Positions 50,301 through 62,234 of a stretch of 64,000 bases of DNA are shown here, piece by piece. Below the pieces are notes generated by a model. The model did no database searches. It saw nothing but the letters and a program-made list of their open reading frames with translations, and was not told the DNA's origin. The translations under genes and the position numbers were made by a program. Location: contig JAGTTD010000002.1 in NCBI GenBank assembly GCA_018398585.1, positions 33,100,186 through 33,164,185 on the forward strand. The letters are read 5' to 3'. How positions within the stretch are numbered: the stretch's first letter is position 1; the number at the start of each line of letters is the position of its first letter. This DNA comes from Simmondsia chinensis. Its lineage: Eukaryota; Streptophyta; Magnoliopsida; Caryophyllales; Simmondsiaceae.

Positions 50301-52659
50301 TCGAAAAGAATATGAATGCTTATGTTCATCGGGAAATAATTCCTTCTTGTACCCATGGTTACCGCCACTTTGGATTGACCTAGATTTTGAAATGTTGCTC
50401 TTTGGTTCCGTATGTTTCTCAATGACTTGCCTTCTTGAATTTTCATAAAGAACCATCTTTTCCTTGTTGAGATCCAACTGAGCAAGCCACTGCTCTGGTA
50501 TATTGCTAAGCTCAACAACACGAGCACATTCAAGAAACCTTGCTGCTTGCCATGCTTCAAAATCTTTCTTGAACTGTTGCAGTTCTTTCTCTTGTGGATG
50601 TACTCGAGGTTTTGGCTTGCCAAAGTTCAAGCTGCTGTTCCAGTGTTTAGGATACATATTTCTATACAAATGGTGCTCCTTTTCCCCAGAAGACTTTGTT
50701 TTCTTTCGGGCAATCCTAGTGGAGTCCTTCTCCGTATTTTGATTTTTGAGAACACTGATTCCTGTGCGTTCGGTCTTTATTTCAAGAGGTTGAGCTATGG
50801 ACTTTGTATCAGAAGGCAAAATGTCCATCCCCATAAGTTTGGCAACGATACTTGGTGCACTTTGCTGCTTGTTTGATCTTTTCGCTATTCCATTGTTGAT
50901 CTCCATTTTCTTTCTGGGTAGATCCTGCTTCGTTTCATTTGAGTAAAAAACACAAATAAGTTCATGCGTCGATTGAACAAAGTACAAAAATGCAAAGAGA
51001 GTGAATGAGCAAGTCTGAGAAAGAGAGGGACACTAAATACAAGAGAATTGCAAGACGGAAGAAACTAATCATGCAAATTGATATCGGACAACAGAAAGAA
51101 CGACAGAACATGAGAGAGAGTGATAGAGAGGGAAGAGAGACAGAGAGAGAGAGCATTCTTCCATCACAGCTAATGCAAAAAGCAGGTTTCCTCTGTCTAG
51201 AGCACGATGAAGAAAATATCAATTTACTATTTTAGCTTTATGAAAGAACCTCCTATGTTACACAAAAGGTCATGGGTTCAACCATCCATCCTCCCCCCTT
51301 GCAGCCCTAATCCCAAGAGTTTCATACCAGAATAAATAAGATCCAATAACTTTGAAAAAGTAGTATATCATAAAGTGTTATCCTGTACTCAGAACTGTGT
51401 CCTGCCTGAAGACTGAGATCCAAAGATTTGCAGGGCCGATAAATAAATATGTACATAAAGTCGCACCCGAAATTCTTTCAATGTCAGTATAGATGATGCC
51501 ATGTCAAACCTTCAAATCGGAAGATTTTGCAAAGTGGGATAGTCCCCACTCGTAGAACAGTAAGAGACACCCACTGGAGTACTCAAACACACAGGACGCA
51601 CTTGAATTGTAAACCTAACCACTTCACTTGGAAGCAGAAGTGGGAGTGAGATATTAATAGGATGGTGAAAAAACCACTTAGTGGATCGCCATAACAGTAA
51701 AAAGAGATTCACTTCAGTCAAGGCCAGTAAAGTTACCAGTGTGTGGTTTCCTGAATCATAATAGCTCTGCGAAGTTTCTGCAGGGAGATCCAAACTGTTA
51801 CGGGGAGCTTCCAGACCTGCAGGATTATTTTACGAGGAGTAATATATTCCATACAGAATAGATTAGAACATATACAGTTCCAGATATTTACACCTGAAAA
51901 GTGCATTTAGAAGCAAGGCCATCAAGGCCTGATGCACATGCACTACTAGTATGCCTTATTTCATGAAGTCATGTGATCTTGAAAATAATGATTCCTTAAA
52001 ACAATATTTTTTTTCTTTTGATTGAAAAAAGAAAATATATTAAAAGAGAAAGAATGTACAAAATGTTAAGGACAAGATGTCTTTAAAATTACATAATGCA
52101 ATAATAAACTAAAAACATAAGGCCCTCCAGCCCCTTTGCAAGTCAACTAAGGTTATGCCAGCAAAGTCTACAAAGCTCCTTTTTCCAAAAAGCTGCTAAA
52201 AAGACCACCTTCTCCCATAAAAAATTAATTGGTGTATGCTGATCTTTGAAAATCCTAGCATTCCTTTCAATCCAAATACACCAGAGGATTGCAATCTTAG
52301 CTGTGAAGAATAACGTTAACACGACTTTCTTCTTAGAACATCATAAAATAGGTCAAGAAAGCATCAATTGTGCTGCTTTTTCTCTGCTTTTGGATAATTT
52401 ATCAGCATCTTAACTTGCCATTTCCATGTCAATCTTATGATACAAGATAGACACAGTTCATGGTTCCCCTATAATGAATTTGAGTACTAGAAATTAAAAT
52501 GAAAAAGGACCAAAAAGTAGCCTCTTAGCTCTCAGTCATTTGCTCATTTTAATGCCAGTGTTTATAAGACACTATAGAATACTTACCTCCACCATATTTC
52601 TTCTGCTTCCTCCCCATATGTCCTTGATGAAAATCAAAAAGGTGTATTAAGCCTCCCAT
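47317..52659 (-). CDS. DUF3741/DUF4378-domain protein (TRM/LONGIFOLIA-type superfamily)
   Basis: A plant-specific protein of unknown exact role. Relatives with these two domains act in cell elongation and cortical microtubule organisation. Five coding exons on the minus strand: 52659-52587, 51816-51737, 50924-49275, 49180-49012, 47942-47317 (73+80+1650+169+626 = 2598 nt, 865 aa), phases consistent. Start: MGGLIHLFDFHQGHMGRKQK, then GLEAPRNSLDLPAETSQSY, both recalled as conserved at this family's N-terminus. VARLMGL-type motif PSIVAKLMGMD at 75-85. Basic, Ser-rich middle with SLSAPVAGTSFGKLLLEDRH. C-terminal DUF4378 from about 690 (AYIRDLLVASGLY) to the end. A longer in-frame start inside the intron upstream of exon 3 was rejected in favour of the spliced N-terminus. 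SINEs and a LINE fragment lie in its introns. Confidence 0.88.
48316..48436 (-). mobile_element. SINE body, copy o, in intron of the DUF4378 gene
   Basis: Imperfect 15-bp TSD (ATCAAAGATCTCCTT at 48301 and ATCAAAAACCTCCTT at 48437). Minus-strand body GGTTCTCGGAAACAGCCTCT, AAGGCTGCATATATCTACC, GAGCCCTTGAGGCACTGGGA, then TTG units. Same transcriptional strand as the host gene. Confidence 0.85.
48794..48969 (+). mobile_element. SINE copy p with a short non-5S head
   Basis: A perfect 16-bp TSD, AAATTCTTGAGAAAAT, at about 48778-48793 and 48970-48985. Between TSD and body are about 38 extra bases (CCAGGTGACATGCTCTATGC, GGCGGACTTGCTTC) that are neither 5S-like nor clearly tRNA-like. Body TTAGGTTGGGGGTCCTCGGG, AAGGCTGCGTATATCT, a C run (12-15), GGAGGCACTGGGTTTGTTG, five TTG. 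Antisense to the DUF4378 gene, in its last intron. Confidence 0.85.
51230..51736. other. Intron of the DUF4378 gene, nothing further called
   Basis: The intron spans 50925-51736. It contains a GAGAGAGA-rich stretch (about 51110-51155) and a weak box B-like GGTCATGGGTTCAACC (about 51269). No supported gene. Confidence 0.5.
51990..52400 (-). pseudogene. LINE ORF2 3' end with A tail, in DUF4378 gene intron 1
   Basis: The minus strand reads AILWCIWIERNARIFKDQHT and PINFLWEKVVFLAAFWKK, the usual end of plant LINE ORF2 (LWxIWxERNxRIF). It is followed by a typical LINE 3' UTR (TTTGTACATTCTTTCTCTTT) and an A-rich end (T-rich on the plus strand near 52005). 5'-truncated. No TSD confirmed. Same strand as the host gene. 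Confidence 0.75.
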
Positions 52660-54174
52660 CTAGCCAGTGGTTACCCAAAAGCCCAATTTTTTTTATTTTT
52701 TTTTATTTCAAAATTTCATAACTTGTTCAACCCATAAAAGTTGAAGCCCAAAGCAGTCACCAATAAAATCTATAGCTGCTATGTCAATCTACGGCCTGCA
52801 GAAGTCCATATGAATGAGAATAAGTAAACATAGAGAAGTAAAGTGCCGGTTCATTAAGGCGCGACATATAGAGAATATGATAACTGATCACTTGTACGGG
52901 ACTGATCCATGTTGTATACAACTGATGGGAAATCTTTTATGGAAAAAAGTCATCTAGGATTGTTGAAATGCACTCTATTTTCAAGCCCCTCATATTCGAG
53001 ATATATGGGGTCATGTAAAATCAAAAATAAAGAAAACAAATGTAAAGGACACATAAAGTGAAGTAGGACCCTGAAATTCATAGGAAAGAAGGAAAAAACA
53101 TTATGATATAACAAATTTTATCAACCTAGCGCTCTGTTAGTAAAAAGACAAGTGTAACACGCATATTGAACACATATCTATATTTTTCCATTAAAAGGGT
53201 GATTATGTAAAATTGCAAATAATGGGCCGAAATACCCTTTTTTGTATGTTATCCGTATAATCCAAATCTTATAACACGTAGTTGTACTTTTCTTAAAATA
53301 AATGATAATTAAAAAATAATAAATACTAAGTTTCCATATCTATGACCAAAAAAAAAAAAGTTTCCATATCTATATTTTGCTAAGTTCGCCAATTCAACCC
53401 GCAAGTTATTAATCATACCCTATCCGTGACTATGTATTATGCTTCGTGCTACCCTTATTATGACTAACACTATCAAACAATAGTTGAATATATAATTATA
53501 TCCCTCCTCACTTTGTTTCTATTTTAAAAGGATGAGCTGTGTTAGACATGAATGTTTTCATATCTATTTTTTATAAGTAAACAAACTTTTGACCAAATTT
53601 TTTATTATAAAATTGAATAATACACATACGTAATGAATTTCATTTAATTCCGATACCGTAACTAGGACCTGACATTAGACCTTTCCAAAACCGAAACATT
53701 TTATGAAAATTAACCCAAAAAAAAAAAAAAAAAATTCAATTATGTTTACCAGCATTACATACGAATTCCAATTGTAAACATCAACGATGAAATAATGAAG
53801 AATCCTAATTCCATATCAGCCAGCTTCATAATTTCAACATCATTGATATAATCACACAGATAAATGTAACTCCATTTAAAATTACAGATGTTCTTCCAAA
53901 ATTCAAAATCTAATAAAATCAACCGAAAATCAGACGGCAATGCACTACCAAATTCAATCCAATTTCAACATCTACAAACCGAAACTATTGCGATTAACTA
54001 TCAATTAAGTTAAAAAAATTTGAAATTACAATAAAACAGCACCAAATTCATCACGAAATGAAAAATTACAGATGATCCAGATACTAAAATTGAAGTAATT
54101 CATCGAATTCACGTACAATGAGCGTCTACAAATAGGGGGAAAAAAACAAAAATCGAAATCAAACTCACCAGAGT
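52660..54174 (-). other. Probable 5'UTR intron region of the DUF4378 gene
   Basis: AT-rich sequence between the first coding exon and the CT-rich leader. No additional gene or bounded element recognised. A runs near 53345 and 53715. Confidence 0.5.
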
Positions 54175-54310
54175 GCAACATCACCTACTAAAAAGAGGAT
54201 CAAAATTCAAGAAATCAAGCAATTAAAGTAACAGTGGGCAGCGATGGAGAGAATGAAGGAGAAGAGAGAGAGAGGAAGAGAGGAGAAGTTGGATGGAGAG
54301 GGAAGAAAGA
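54175..54310 (-). promoter_or_regulatory. Probable 5' leader of the DUF4378 gene
   Basis: The minus strand is strongly CT-rich (CTCTCCATCCAACTTCTCCT, CTCTTCCTCTCTCTCTCTTC, CTTCATTCTCTCCATCGCTG), typical of plant 5' untranslated leaders. It ends at a possible donor near 54170 (CTGGTGAGTTTG on the minus strand). The position fits a non-coding first exon. No transcript evidence. Confidence 0.45.
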
Positions 54311-54389
54311 AACGGAGGATTCAAAGTGGGTGGAGAAGGAGCTGGCTTATGGCTTATGAGGGAATAATCATACCAATAATAATATAATA

Positions 54390-54413
54390 ATAATAATATA
54401 TATATATATATGC

Positions 54414-54450
<37 letters not shown>

Positions 54451-54464
54451 GTTATTATTATTAG
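54390..54464. repeat. AT and ATT microsatellites
   Basis: A TA run at about 54397-54412 and an ATT-trinucleotide run at about 54417-54464, with another ATT run at about 54492-54510. They create spurious Leu/Ile and Asn repeat frames. Confidence 0.9.
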
Positions 54465-54522
54465 TACAAAAATCATTAAATAATGTCATCTTCATTATTA
54501 TTATTATTATTTTGGACAAAGT

Positions 54523-54764
54523 AAAAAAAAAAAAAGTAACACATCCAGTGCCCTCAGGGCTCCCATCTAAACAGGGTTTAGGAGGTAAATGTATGCAGCC
54601 TTCCCCCTTTAGAGGCTGTTTTTCAGTACTTCCAACCTGAGGGTGAGGATTTCCCAAGAGGTCACCTATCTTGGTATTGCTCTTGTCTAAACGCGCTTAA
54701 CTTCGAAGTTCTAATGGGATTCGGTAATAGAACGTTGGTACCCTCTTTTTTTTTTTTTTTTTTT
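54523..54764 (-). mobile_element. 5S rRNA-headed SINE, copy q, 12-bp TSD
   Basis: A perfect TSD, TTTGGACAAAGT, at 54511-54522 and 54765-54776. Minus strand: AGAGGGTACCAACGTTC, GAATCCCATTAGAACTTCGA, AGTTAAGCGCGTTTAGACAA, GAGCAATACCAAGATAGGTG, ACCTCTTGGGAAATCCTCAC, then the body (CTCAGGTTGGAAGTACTGAA to GGGCACTGGATGTGTTAC). An A run (T on plus, 54746-54764) precedes the head and a second A/T run follows the tail. The 5' start GAGGGTACCAAC agrees with copy g, so it probably marks the true 5' end. Confidence 0.92.
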
Positions 54765-54776
54765 TTTGGACAAAGT

Positions 54777-57532
54777 GATATTCATTATTAAAAATATATA
54801 ATAAATAATTTTTTATTAATAATTTGATTTTTTTTGTGGCATTGTTTACATTTGTAAATTCATGTATTAAATACATTTTTGTTGGTCAAAATGCATTAAA
54901 TACATTTGAACTGTATATATAATATATAATATGTAGTGATAATTTGAATATGTGACTTTTTGTTATATGTTTTCAATATTATTTATCTTAACCATTCCGT
55001 CAAAGTCTTATTAACTAAGTAATTAATATGTGTATGTTTATGTTATTATTTTAATATTATAGGTATTACGGATAAGTATTGAAAAATACTTTGTGATATA
55101 AACTTGTATATGTTTTACTTGTAAAGCAACAAATTTAAATTTTATCATGAAATTCACGCTTAGGGAAAATAATAGATTGAAACTTTATCATCCTACAACA
55201 TCAATTTTTTTGCAACAGTTGCTCAATTTTTAAAATTTCTTTACAAGATTTAAGAAATTCAAAAAATACAAATAAATCCTTAATTTTATTTATTTATTAA
55301 AGAAAATTTCTCAACACCCATAAACTTATATTACCTTCTCATATTTATACTTCACCAAAAAGTAAAGCCATTGTCGTACTCGATGTAAGTTTTATATGAT
55401 AGCAAAAATGTCAATATTGGTCCATTAGTATCGATTTTATTAATTAGAAAATCTTTAGACACATTATCGAAAAACTGATTTGAAAATAAAATTGGACCAT
55501 TTTTGACAATTCTACGTATTGAAAATAGGCTTCTATTTTGGTACAAAAAAGAGGGAATAAATAGTTCACCTTTATAAAAAATGAGTGTTATCTCGCGCAA
55601 TGCACGGAAATGTTTATATTTTTTAATTTTTTATATTATCACATTGTAATTGTATTATGCATAAACATTAGTGCATACAATAAAAATTACGATAGATCTT
55701 GAACTTTATGATCACACACTAAGATCAAGTACATACCTTAATTAATAGCAATTCTTAGTTGGCGATTGAGTCTAGACACCGAAGAAATCTGATTTCTCTC
55801 TCTTCACCACTTTTTAATTATCTTTCATACTCATGGGTTTATATGTTGTGGTATATGGATAATCAGAATCTTATTTATAGAGAATAAGGGAGTAAATTCC
55901 ATCAAAACGCCAATTGTCGTGTCATTTCGTTCAATAAATACGTCTTTTTATTAATAGACATATCTCTTCAATAATAAATATGTCTCTTTAATAAAAGATG
56001 TGTATCTTTACTAAGAAATATATCAAAGAAACATACTTGTTTATTAAGAGATATATTCTTTCATCAAGACATATGTCTTTCCCTTAATGAGTGCTTTTTT
56101 TTTTGAAAAGTCACTTTGTAATGAAATAACTTAAAATTATAGGATATTTAAAATAGAGAATTTTAGGGGGGGGGGGGGGGGTTTATAAGGAGGGAGAGTT
56201 TTGTAATAATATAATAGATAGATAGATAGATGAATTAAAAAAAAAAAAAGAAAAAGAAAAGGAGAATGGAACAGCTCAAAGGTAATGGACAGTTACTTTT
56301 GCGCACGATGCCCTTCTATTTGGCGGCACTTTCACATTCCTTAATAATTAATTTACAATTAAGATTGTTTGTGGGTGTTTCTTTATTTACATCTAACGTC
56401 TTTTGTATATAATATTTAGTGTTCTTATCTCAAAAACTTCCTTTCTTTTTTAAATTATATTAGTATTATCTCTTGCGATGTATGAAAGCTGTTTTTATTT
56501 CAAATAACAAAAGATTATTAAATTTTTGTGATATTACATTATTACTTAGAATATTTTGTACCTTTCTTAATGGATGTTGCATGTGTTTCATAAACTTTAA
56601 TGTTGGAACTGGGCTTGGGTTGATCCACCATCCGATCCCTAACCCATTGCTGCCTATATCTGACACAATTAACCTAATAGACCTAAATCGGTTTGACACA
56701 TTATGCAGACATGTCTAACCTGCTTGAATTTTATGCTATTTGTTATGTCTAATCCGGTTTGACCCCAATCCAAGCCACTTTGCCATGACAATTCTTATGT
56801 TATTTGTTTTTGAATGTTTTTTTTTTCTTTTTTTTATGATATTTAATAGAAATTAGTTTAGTTTCTACATAATTTTTTACCAGCTACTTACTATGTTATC
56901 TCTTACTATTTGTAAGTTTGTTCAAATTAATTTTTTATATTTTGTTTAAAATAGTCATTTGTGTTTTATTTTATAACCAAATTAATCATTTTTTTGGTGA
57001 TTGTCACTAAATAAATATTAAATGATGAGAAGCCGATTTTTAGACACAAATTAAACAATTCTTTTAAACAAAAATAAGGGACCAATTGAATAAACCCGCA
57101 AATGTTAGGCAACAACAGAGTAAATAACTCTATAATTTAGAGTTATGTCAAATTAGTTGCATGATGAAATTGTTAAGTTAAATCAATGAGGTAATTTTAA
57201 GAATGGTTGCAAGTCAAATACAAGTGACCGAATACAAACCTTTTTGTACTTATGAGTAACTTGACCGTTGGAAGTTTCTTCACAAACTCATTGCCAATTT
57301 TTACTTCGGGACAAACGATGTAAATTATATAAGATTAATTTAACATAAGGAAAAGTATGAATAATATATTAACGCAATGGATAAAATACATGCCCTTTGT
57401 CTTAAAAACCACTAAAATATCATTTATTAAAAGCGAATCAGTAACATACTAAAAAATTTTGAGTTGATAATAACTTATGTGAAACTTCCTAATAAATGAG
57501 AAACATAAAAGTTAGTTATATTTTAACGGTTA
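54777..57532. other. AT-rich intergenic DNA, no gene seen
   Basis: About 2.75 kb with no supported gene. Includes a G run (56166-56181), a GATA run (56216-56231), and a CTCGCGCAATGCACGG word near 55592 that recalls Helitron-type hairpins but was not confirmed. Confidence 0.55.
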
Positions 57533-59308
57533 TGTTGTATCCTAATTTGTAAGTATTTGACCTAAACCATGCCTAATAATGCATAGATTAGGCTTAAATG
57601 AGTTAAAACGAGATTAGCTATTAATAGGTTTATTACAAACTATAAAATGCAACACTTGATATTAAATGACCAGGTAAAACGATGCATTTTTGGTAAAGTT
57701 CATATTCAAATTTAGAATTAGATGACATTGTCTATTATACCCCTGCCCAAATTGCTATATTACTTGCCCAAGCCTTGTACTACCATTGCCCTAATGTGTA
57801 CTGCACTGCCCGTTTGTACTACATACTATCGTTGGAGAAAAGCTTCCTTGAGAAACTTTCCTTTGCTCATCTCAGCCGTTCAACATTGCCACGTGTCACC
57901 CGATAAAGGAGCCCATGTGTGTTTGTTTGGTGAAATCTCGTCTGTTAGATCAAAGTAAAATGAATAGCGATGATGAGATCATACTATTTGTAATAGCCTC
58001 GGTTCGTGACCTCGAGATATTGGCTCGAGATATGAATTGATAGTGTTTTGGAGAATATGGGATGAGAAAGAAGGTGAATTAGACTTAGATGAGAAAAGAA
58101 TTAGAATTAGATGAGTGAAAGAATAGAGAGTATGAGATGACAGAGAATTAAGAGTTGAACTCTTGAATTTCATTCATATTTTCATTGATGACAATTACAA
58201 GTGTTTGCCCTTCTATTTATAGAATTCTAACAATTTATTCTAGAGACTTCCTAAGCTATTACAAATCTGAATTATTCAAATAAAATGGCGGAAAAATAAC
58301 CAACAATTCAAATAATGGAGGGAAAGGGGATTATTCAAATATTTGGAGGGAAAAACGGTTAGGGGAGCGTCCCACTTGGCTGGTTCCAGATTCCTCTAGA
58401 TGCTCCCAGAATTAGGCGCGCCTATGGAGCCTGTTGGAGCACTTGCATCAACCGTTTGAAGCTTAAACCCAACCCTTGACACTATCGTGTGCCTAGGACT
58501 GGGCTCACGGGTGCCCTGGACAAGCCCTTGACACTGCCTTGGCCGACCCTATGACACTACTAGATCGCGAACTGGCCCGGCCCAAACATTGAACCTCTGC
58601 GTCCTTGACATGGTACTGGCTGTGAACCCAGGACCCTGGTGCGGACCCGGCTGCGACCCAAGCCTCGTCTTGACTCGGTTGCTTGGCCTCCCTTGACAAC
58701 CTCTAGAATGACTTATTATTTTTATTTTGTTGTCCTAGGTAATGTGTTGGACCATGTCATGGCTAAGATCATGACCGGGGGGTGGGGTTTGTATTTAACC
58801 CCAGAAAAATTTGGGTTTGGAAGTACAATTCATTTTTCACTGATTTCTAGCTTTTCCTTCCTCGCGTTCCTACAATTGAAACCTTAACCCTAAATTAGAC
58901 CTCTGAGCCACTTCCATAAAGGTTCCGTCCTCATGAGCCTGGATCCATGCAAGATACTGCTACTGGAGAGGTATACTACTGATTTATGGTTAGAAAGTTA
59001 GATTTCTGACTTGGAATCTGAAGAATCAGTTTGTAACTTGAGTCATAAGTGTTGCATGTGCTAGATTCGAGTTGTAATCAGTTGTAATTTGTAATAATCA
59101 TTGACTAATAGTAAAGATCTCTCTAGAAATAGGGAGCCAAGAACTAGGACCAGGACCAGGACCAGTTACAGTCCAAAGCTCATTAAAATATTGGGGTTCT
59201 TTGCGTTTTTCTTACCTTAGTTTCTGATATCTTGAGTCAGTAAATTCGTTTTTGTTTTTTGCGACTTGTAGCGCTTTAACTTTAGTCATCTCACTAAAAA
59301 CGTTAACA
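57533..59308 (+). repeat. copia 5' LTR with about 0.8-kb extra segment
   Basis: Aligns to the 3' LTR except for an extra segment at about 57983-58765, bounded by 7-bp repeats AGATCAT (57976-57982, 58766-58772). That segment has a TATA-like box on the minus strand (TATAAATAGAAGGG) followed by a CT-rich leader, and a GC-rich part at 58480-58700. It may be another LTR inserted in reverse. Its own ends are unresolved. Confidence 0.7.
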
Positions 59309-59309
59309 A

Positions 59310-61484
59310 GTGATATCAGAGCGACAGTTTAACCCTAGGCTAAGTAAGATAGCTTCAGCTAAACATGACATAGAGAAATTTAATGGCAGAAATGACTTTG
59401 AGCTCTCGAAGGTAAAGGTTCATGGCTTACTCATGGTGCTGGTGGTGAGTTCTGCACTCCAAGCTAACAAGCACAAGCTAGCCGGATACTCAAATGCAAA
59501 AAAAGCTAACATGGATAAGGTAGCTCATAAAAACATTCTTCTTTATCATAATAATGCTGTTCTCTTTAAAGTTTCTAATGAAACTAGTGCCTCTGATGTA
59601 TGGTCTAAGTTAGAGAAATTATATGCCTCAAAAATTGCTTGCTAATAGAGTCTTCTATATAGAAAGGTCCTACTCATTTAAAACGGACGAAAATAAGCTA
59701 TTAGAAGATAATATTGATGAATTCCATAGAGTATTAGGTGACTTAAATACTATAAAGGTTGAGATACCGGATGAAGTACAAGCTATTATACTTCTAGGGT
59801 CTTTTCTTAAATATCTGAAGGCACTGAAAGATACCCTAAGATATGGTAGGAAAACAATATCGCTTACTGAGGTTGAGGATGCTTTAAGATCCAAAACAGT
59901 ATAGCTAAAGAAAGAAGGCAAATATCACGTTAGCAGTAGCAGTAATAATGGTGAGGGTCTTATAGTGAGAGGAAGAACAAAAACGAGAGAACACCGTAAT
60001 AAGAAGAGAGGAAAAACTAATAATAGATCTCAATCGAGGGGCAAGAAAGACTTATCTAACGTAAAATATTTTGACTGTGGTAAAATGGGTCATATAAGAC
60101 GCTATTGTCCAAATAAGAACAAGAATCAAGGTACTGCTGCTAATACTATTAACAACGATTATGAATCTGGTGAAGTTCTCTCTGCTTCCGCTGATATTAA
60201 ATGTCATGAATGGGTGCTTCATTCTTGTTGTAGCTTTCACATGACTTGTGATAGATATTATTTCTCTTATTATACAACTATGACTGTGGGGAAAGTAATG
60301 CTTGGAAATAACTATGCTTGTAAGATAGTGGATATCGGTACTGTTAGAGTTAAAATGACTAATGGCACTAGCTCTGTCCTAGAGGCGATAAGGCATGTCC
60401 CAGAACTGAAAAGGAACCTTATATCTTTAGAACAACTTGACCTAAGTAGACTAACCCTTAAAGCTTGTAAGGGAGAGATGAAAGTCTTAAAAGGAGTGCT
60501 AGTTGTGATAAAGGGAGTGGTCAAGAATGGATTATATGTTCTAAAGGGAGAGGTTGTGTCTGGCAGGGGTAATGTGGCCAAGAATGACTCTATGGACACC
60601 ACTAGGCTTCGGCATAAGAGATTAGGACATATCTCGTAAAGGGGATTGTCAAAACTGCAGAAATAGAGAGTGTTTGGATCTGATGTTGTGTCTCAACTTT
60701 ATTTCTGTGATTATTTTCATCTATGGTAAACGTTATAGGATTGCATTCAGTACTGGTTCACATATAACAGAAGGCATTGTAGATTATGTGCATACTAATT
60801 TGTGGGGACCTTCTAGGGTTCCTACAATGGGTGGAGCAAGTTACTTCCCGGTAATAGTTGATGATTTATCTAGGAAAGTGTGGGTTTATCTGCTTAAGAA
60901 TAAATATAAAGCATTAGAAACCTTTGTGAAATGGAAAACACTAACTGAGAATCAAACAGGAAGAAAACTTAAAATAATTAGAATTGACAATGGCCTTGAA
61001 TTTGTGAACAAAGAATTTGAGACATTTTGCACTGAAAATTGTATTAAATGACATAAAAGAGTAAGAGGAACTCCCCAACATAATGAAGTAGCTAAAAGAA
61101 TGAACAAAACACTTTTAGATAGGGTTCTTTGTATGTTATTTTCATCAGGATTGCCAAAACAGTTTTGGGGTGAGGCTGTTAACACAACTGCCTATTTGAT
61201 TAATAGGTCCCTCAACTTAGCTTTAAAAATAAAAGCACCTAAAAATATTTGGATTGGAAGGCCAGTAAACTATAACAATCTAAAAGTGTTTGGCTGTTCA
61301 ACTTTCGCTCATCAAAGAGAGGATAAACTTGAACCTAGGATGGTTAAGGGCATTTTCCTGGGGTATCTTTCAGGTTTTAAGGGTTATAGATTGGGTATAA
61401 AGAAGGGTAACAAAACTGCAACTATTGTTAGTAGGGATGTCATCTTCAATGAATGTGAGATGCCCTATATTAAAGAATAAATGA
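59310..61484 (+). pseudogene. copia gag-protease-integrase remnant
   Basis: Gag (59310-59903) starts MISERQFNPRLSK and has IEKFNGRNDFELSKVKVHGL; a frameshift near 59640. The zinc knuckle near 60061 reads YFDCGKMGHIRRYC and lacks the first Cys. Protease site WVLHSCCSFHM (near 60208) has HSC where DSG is expected. GAG-pre-integrase end LRHKRLGHIS. Integrase: HTNLWGP (Asp expected at Asn), IDNGLEF (Asp present), stop TGA at 61049, then QHNEVAKRMN (Glu expected at Lys). Two of the three catalytic residues are lost. Ends with CSTFAHQREDKLEPR and KGIFLGY, the usual integrase C-terminal part. Non-functional. Confidence 0.88.
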
Positions 61485-61529
61485 GTGATAGTTCAGCAGT
61501 TAGGACATTTGGCCCTGACTTACGTAATG

Positions 61530-62130
61530 GCCTGTACTAGGCCATATTTAGCTTTTCCCTTGAGTGTTCTATCCAGAGACATGTCGAATTCAAGAAAACA
61601 TCCATTGGGATGTTGTGAAATGGTTACTTAGATATGTTAAAGGAACCATAGATTTAGGCCTAATCTTTGGTAATAATCAAGGAGACCTTAGGCTGACTGG
61701 ATAAGTTGATTATGACTTTGTTGATGACCTAGATAGAAGAAGATCAACCTTTGCATATATTTCTACTTTAACTGGTGGAGCCATTAGTTGGAGGTCAAAG
61801 TTACAACCTTTAACCTCACTATCAACTATAGAATCTGAGTTTCTATCTTTATTAGACGCAGTAAAAGAAGCAATTTGGCTAAGTGGCTTATCAACTAGAA
61901 TCAAGCTTGACCTAGGATCACCCAAAATTTATTCAAATAGTCAATATGCAATTGCCTTATGTAGGAATCTAGTTTTTCATAATAGAATAAAGCATCTAGC
62001 TGTAAGAAGATTTATCATGGACCAACTTGAAAACAACCAAATTGAACTGCTCAAAATTGATACTGAAGCTAATCCAACTAACATGGGTATGAAGGCATTT
62101 CCTTTGGAGAAGTTTAAACATTTTTATTGA
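61530..62130 (+). pseudogene. copia RT end and RNase H remnant
   Basis: Begins CTRPYLAFPLSVLSR (end of RT), frameshift near 61605, then HWDVVKWLLRYVKGTIDLGL, a stop at about 61702, YISTLTGGAISWRSKLQPL, STIESEFLSLLDAVKEAIWL, HNRIKHLAVRRFIM and KAFPLEKFKHFY. Order and motifs are those of copia RNase H. The RT catalytic YVDD region is absent upstream, so this copy cannot reverse transcribe. Confidence 0.88.
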
Positions 62131-62234
62131 ACTTGTCCAAATGGATTGGAACCCGGGGTCAAGAGTTTGCGAAAATGCTCCTTATTTCTAGAGAGGATCC
62201 AGTGGTTAGTTCATATAAATACCAAGATGGAGAT

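Noticed and set aside
51240..51310. tRNA-like stretch (GGTCATGGGTTCAACC)
   Set aside because: Box B only, no tail or TSD.
54223..54657. Open frames with Asn or Leu runs
   Set aside because: Created by the ATT microsatellite and the SINE.
55570..56231. Possible Helitron (CTCGCGCAATGCACGG and TATAATAGATAGATAG)
   Set aside because: No convincing TC start, CTRR end or A/T target; words too short.
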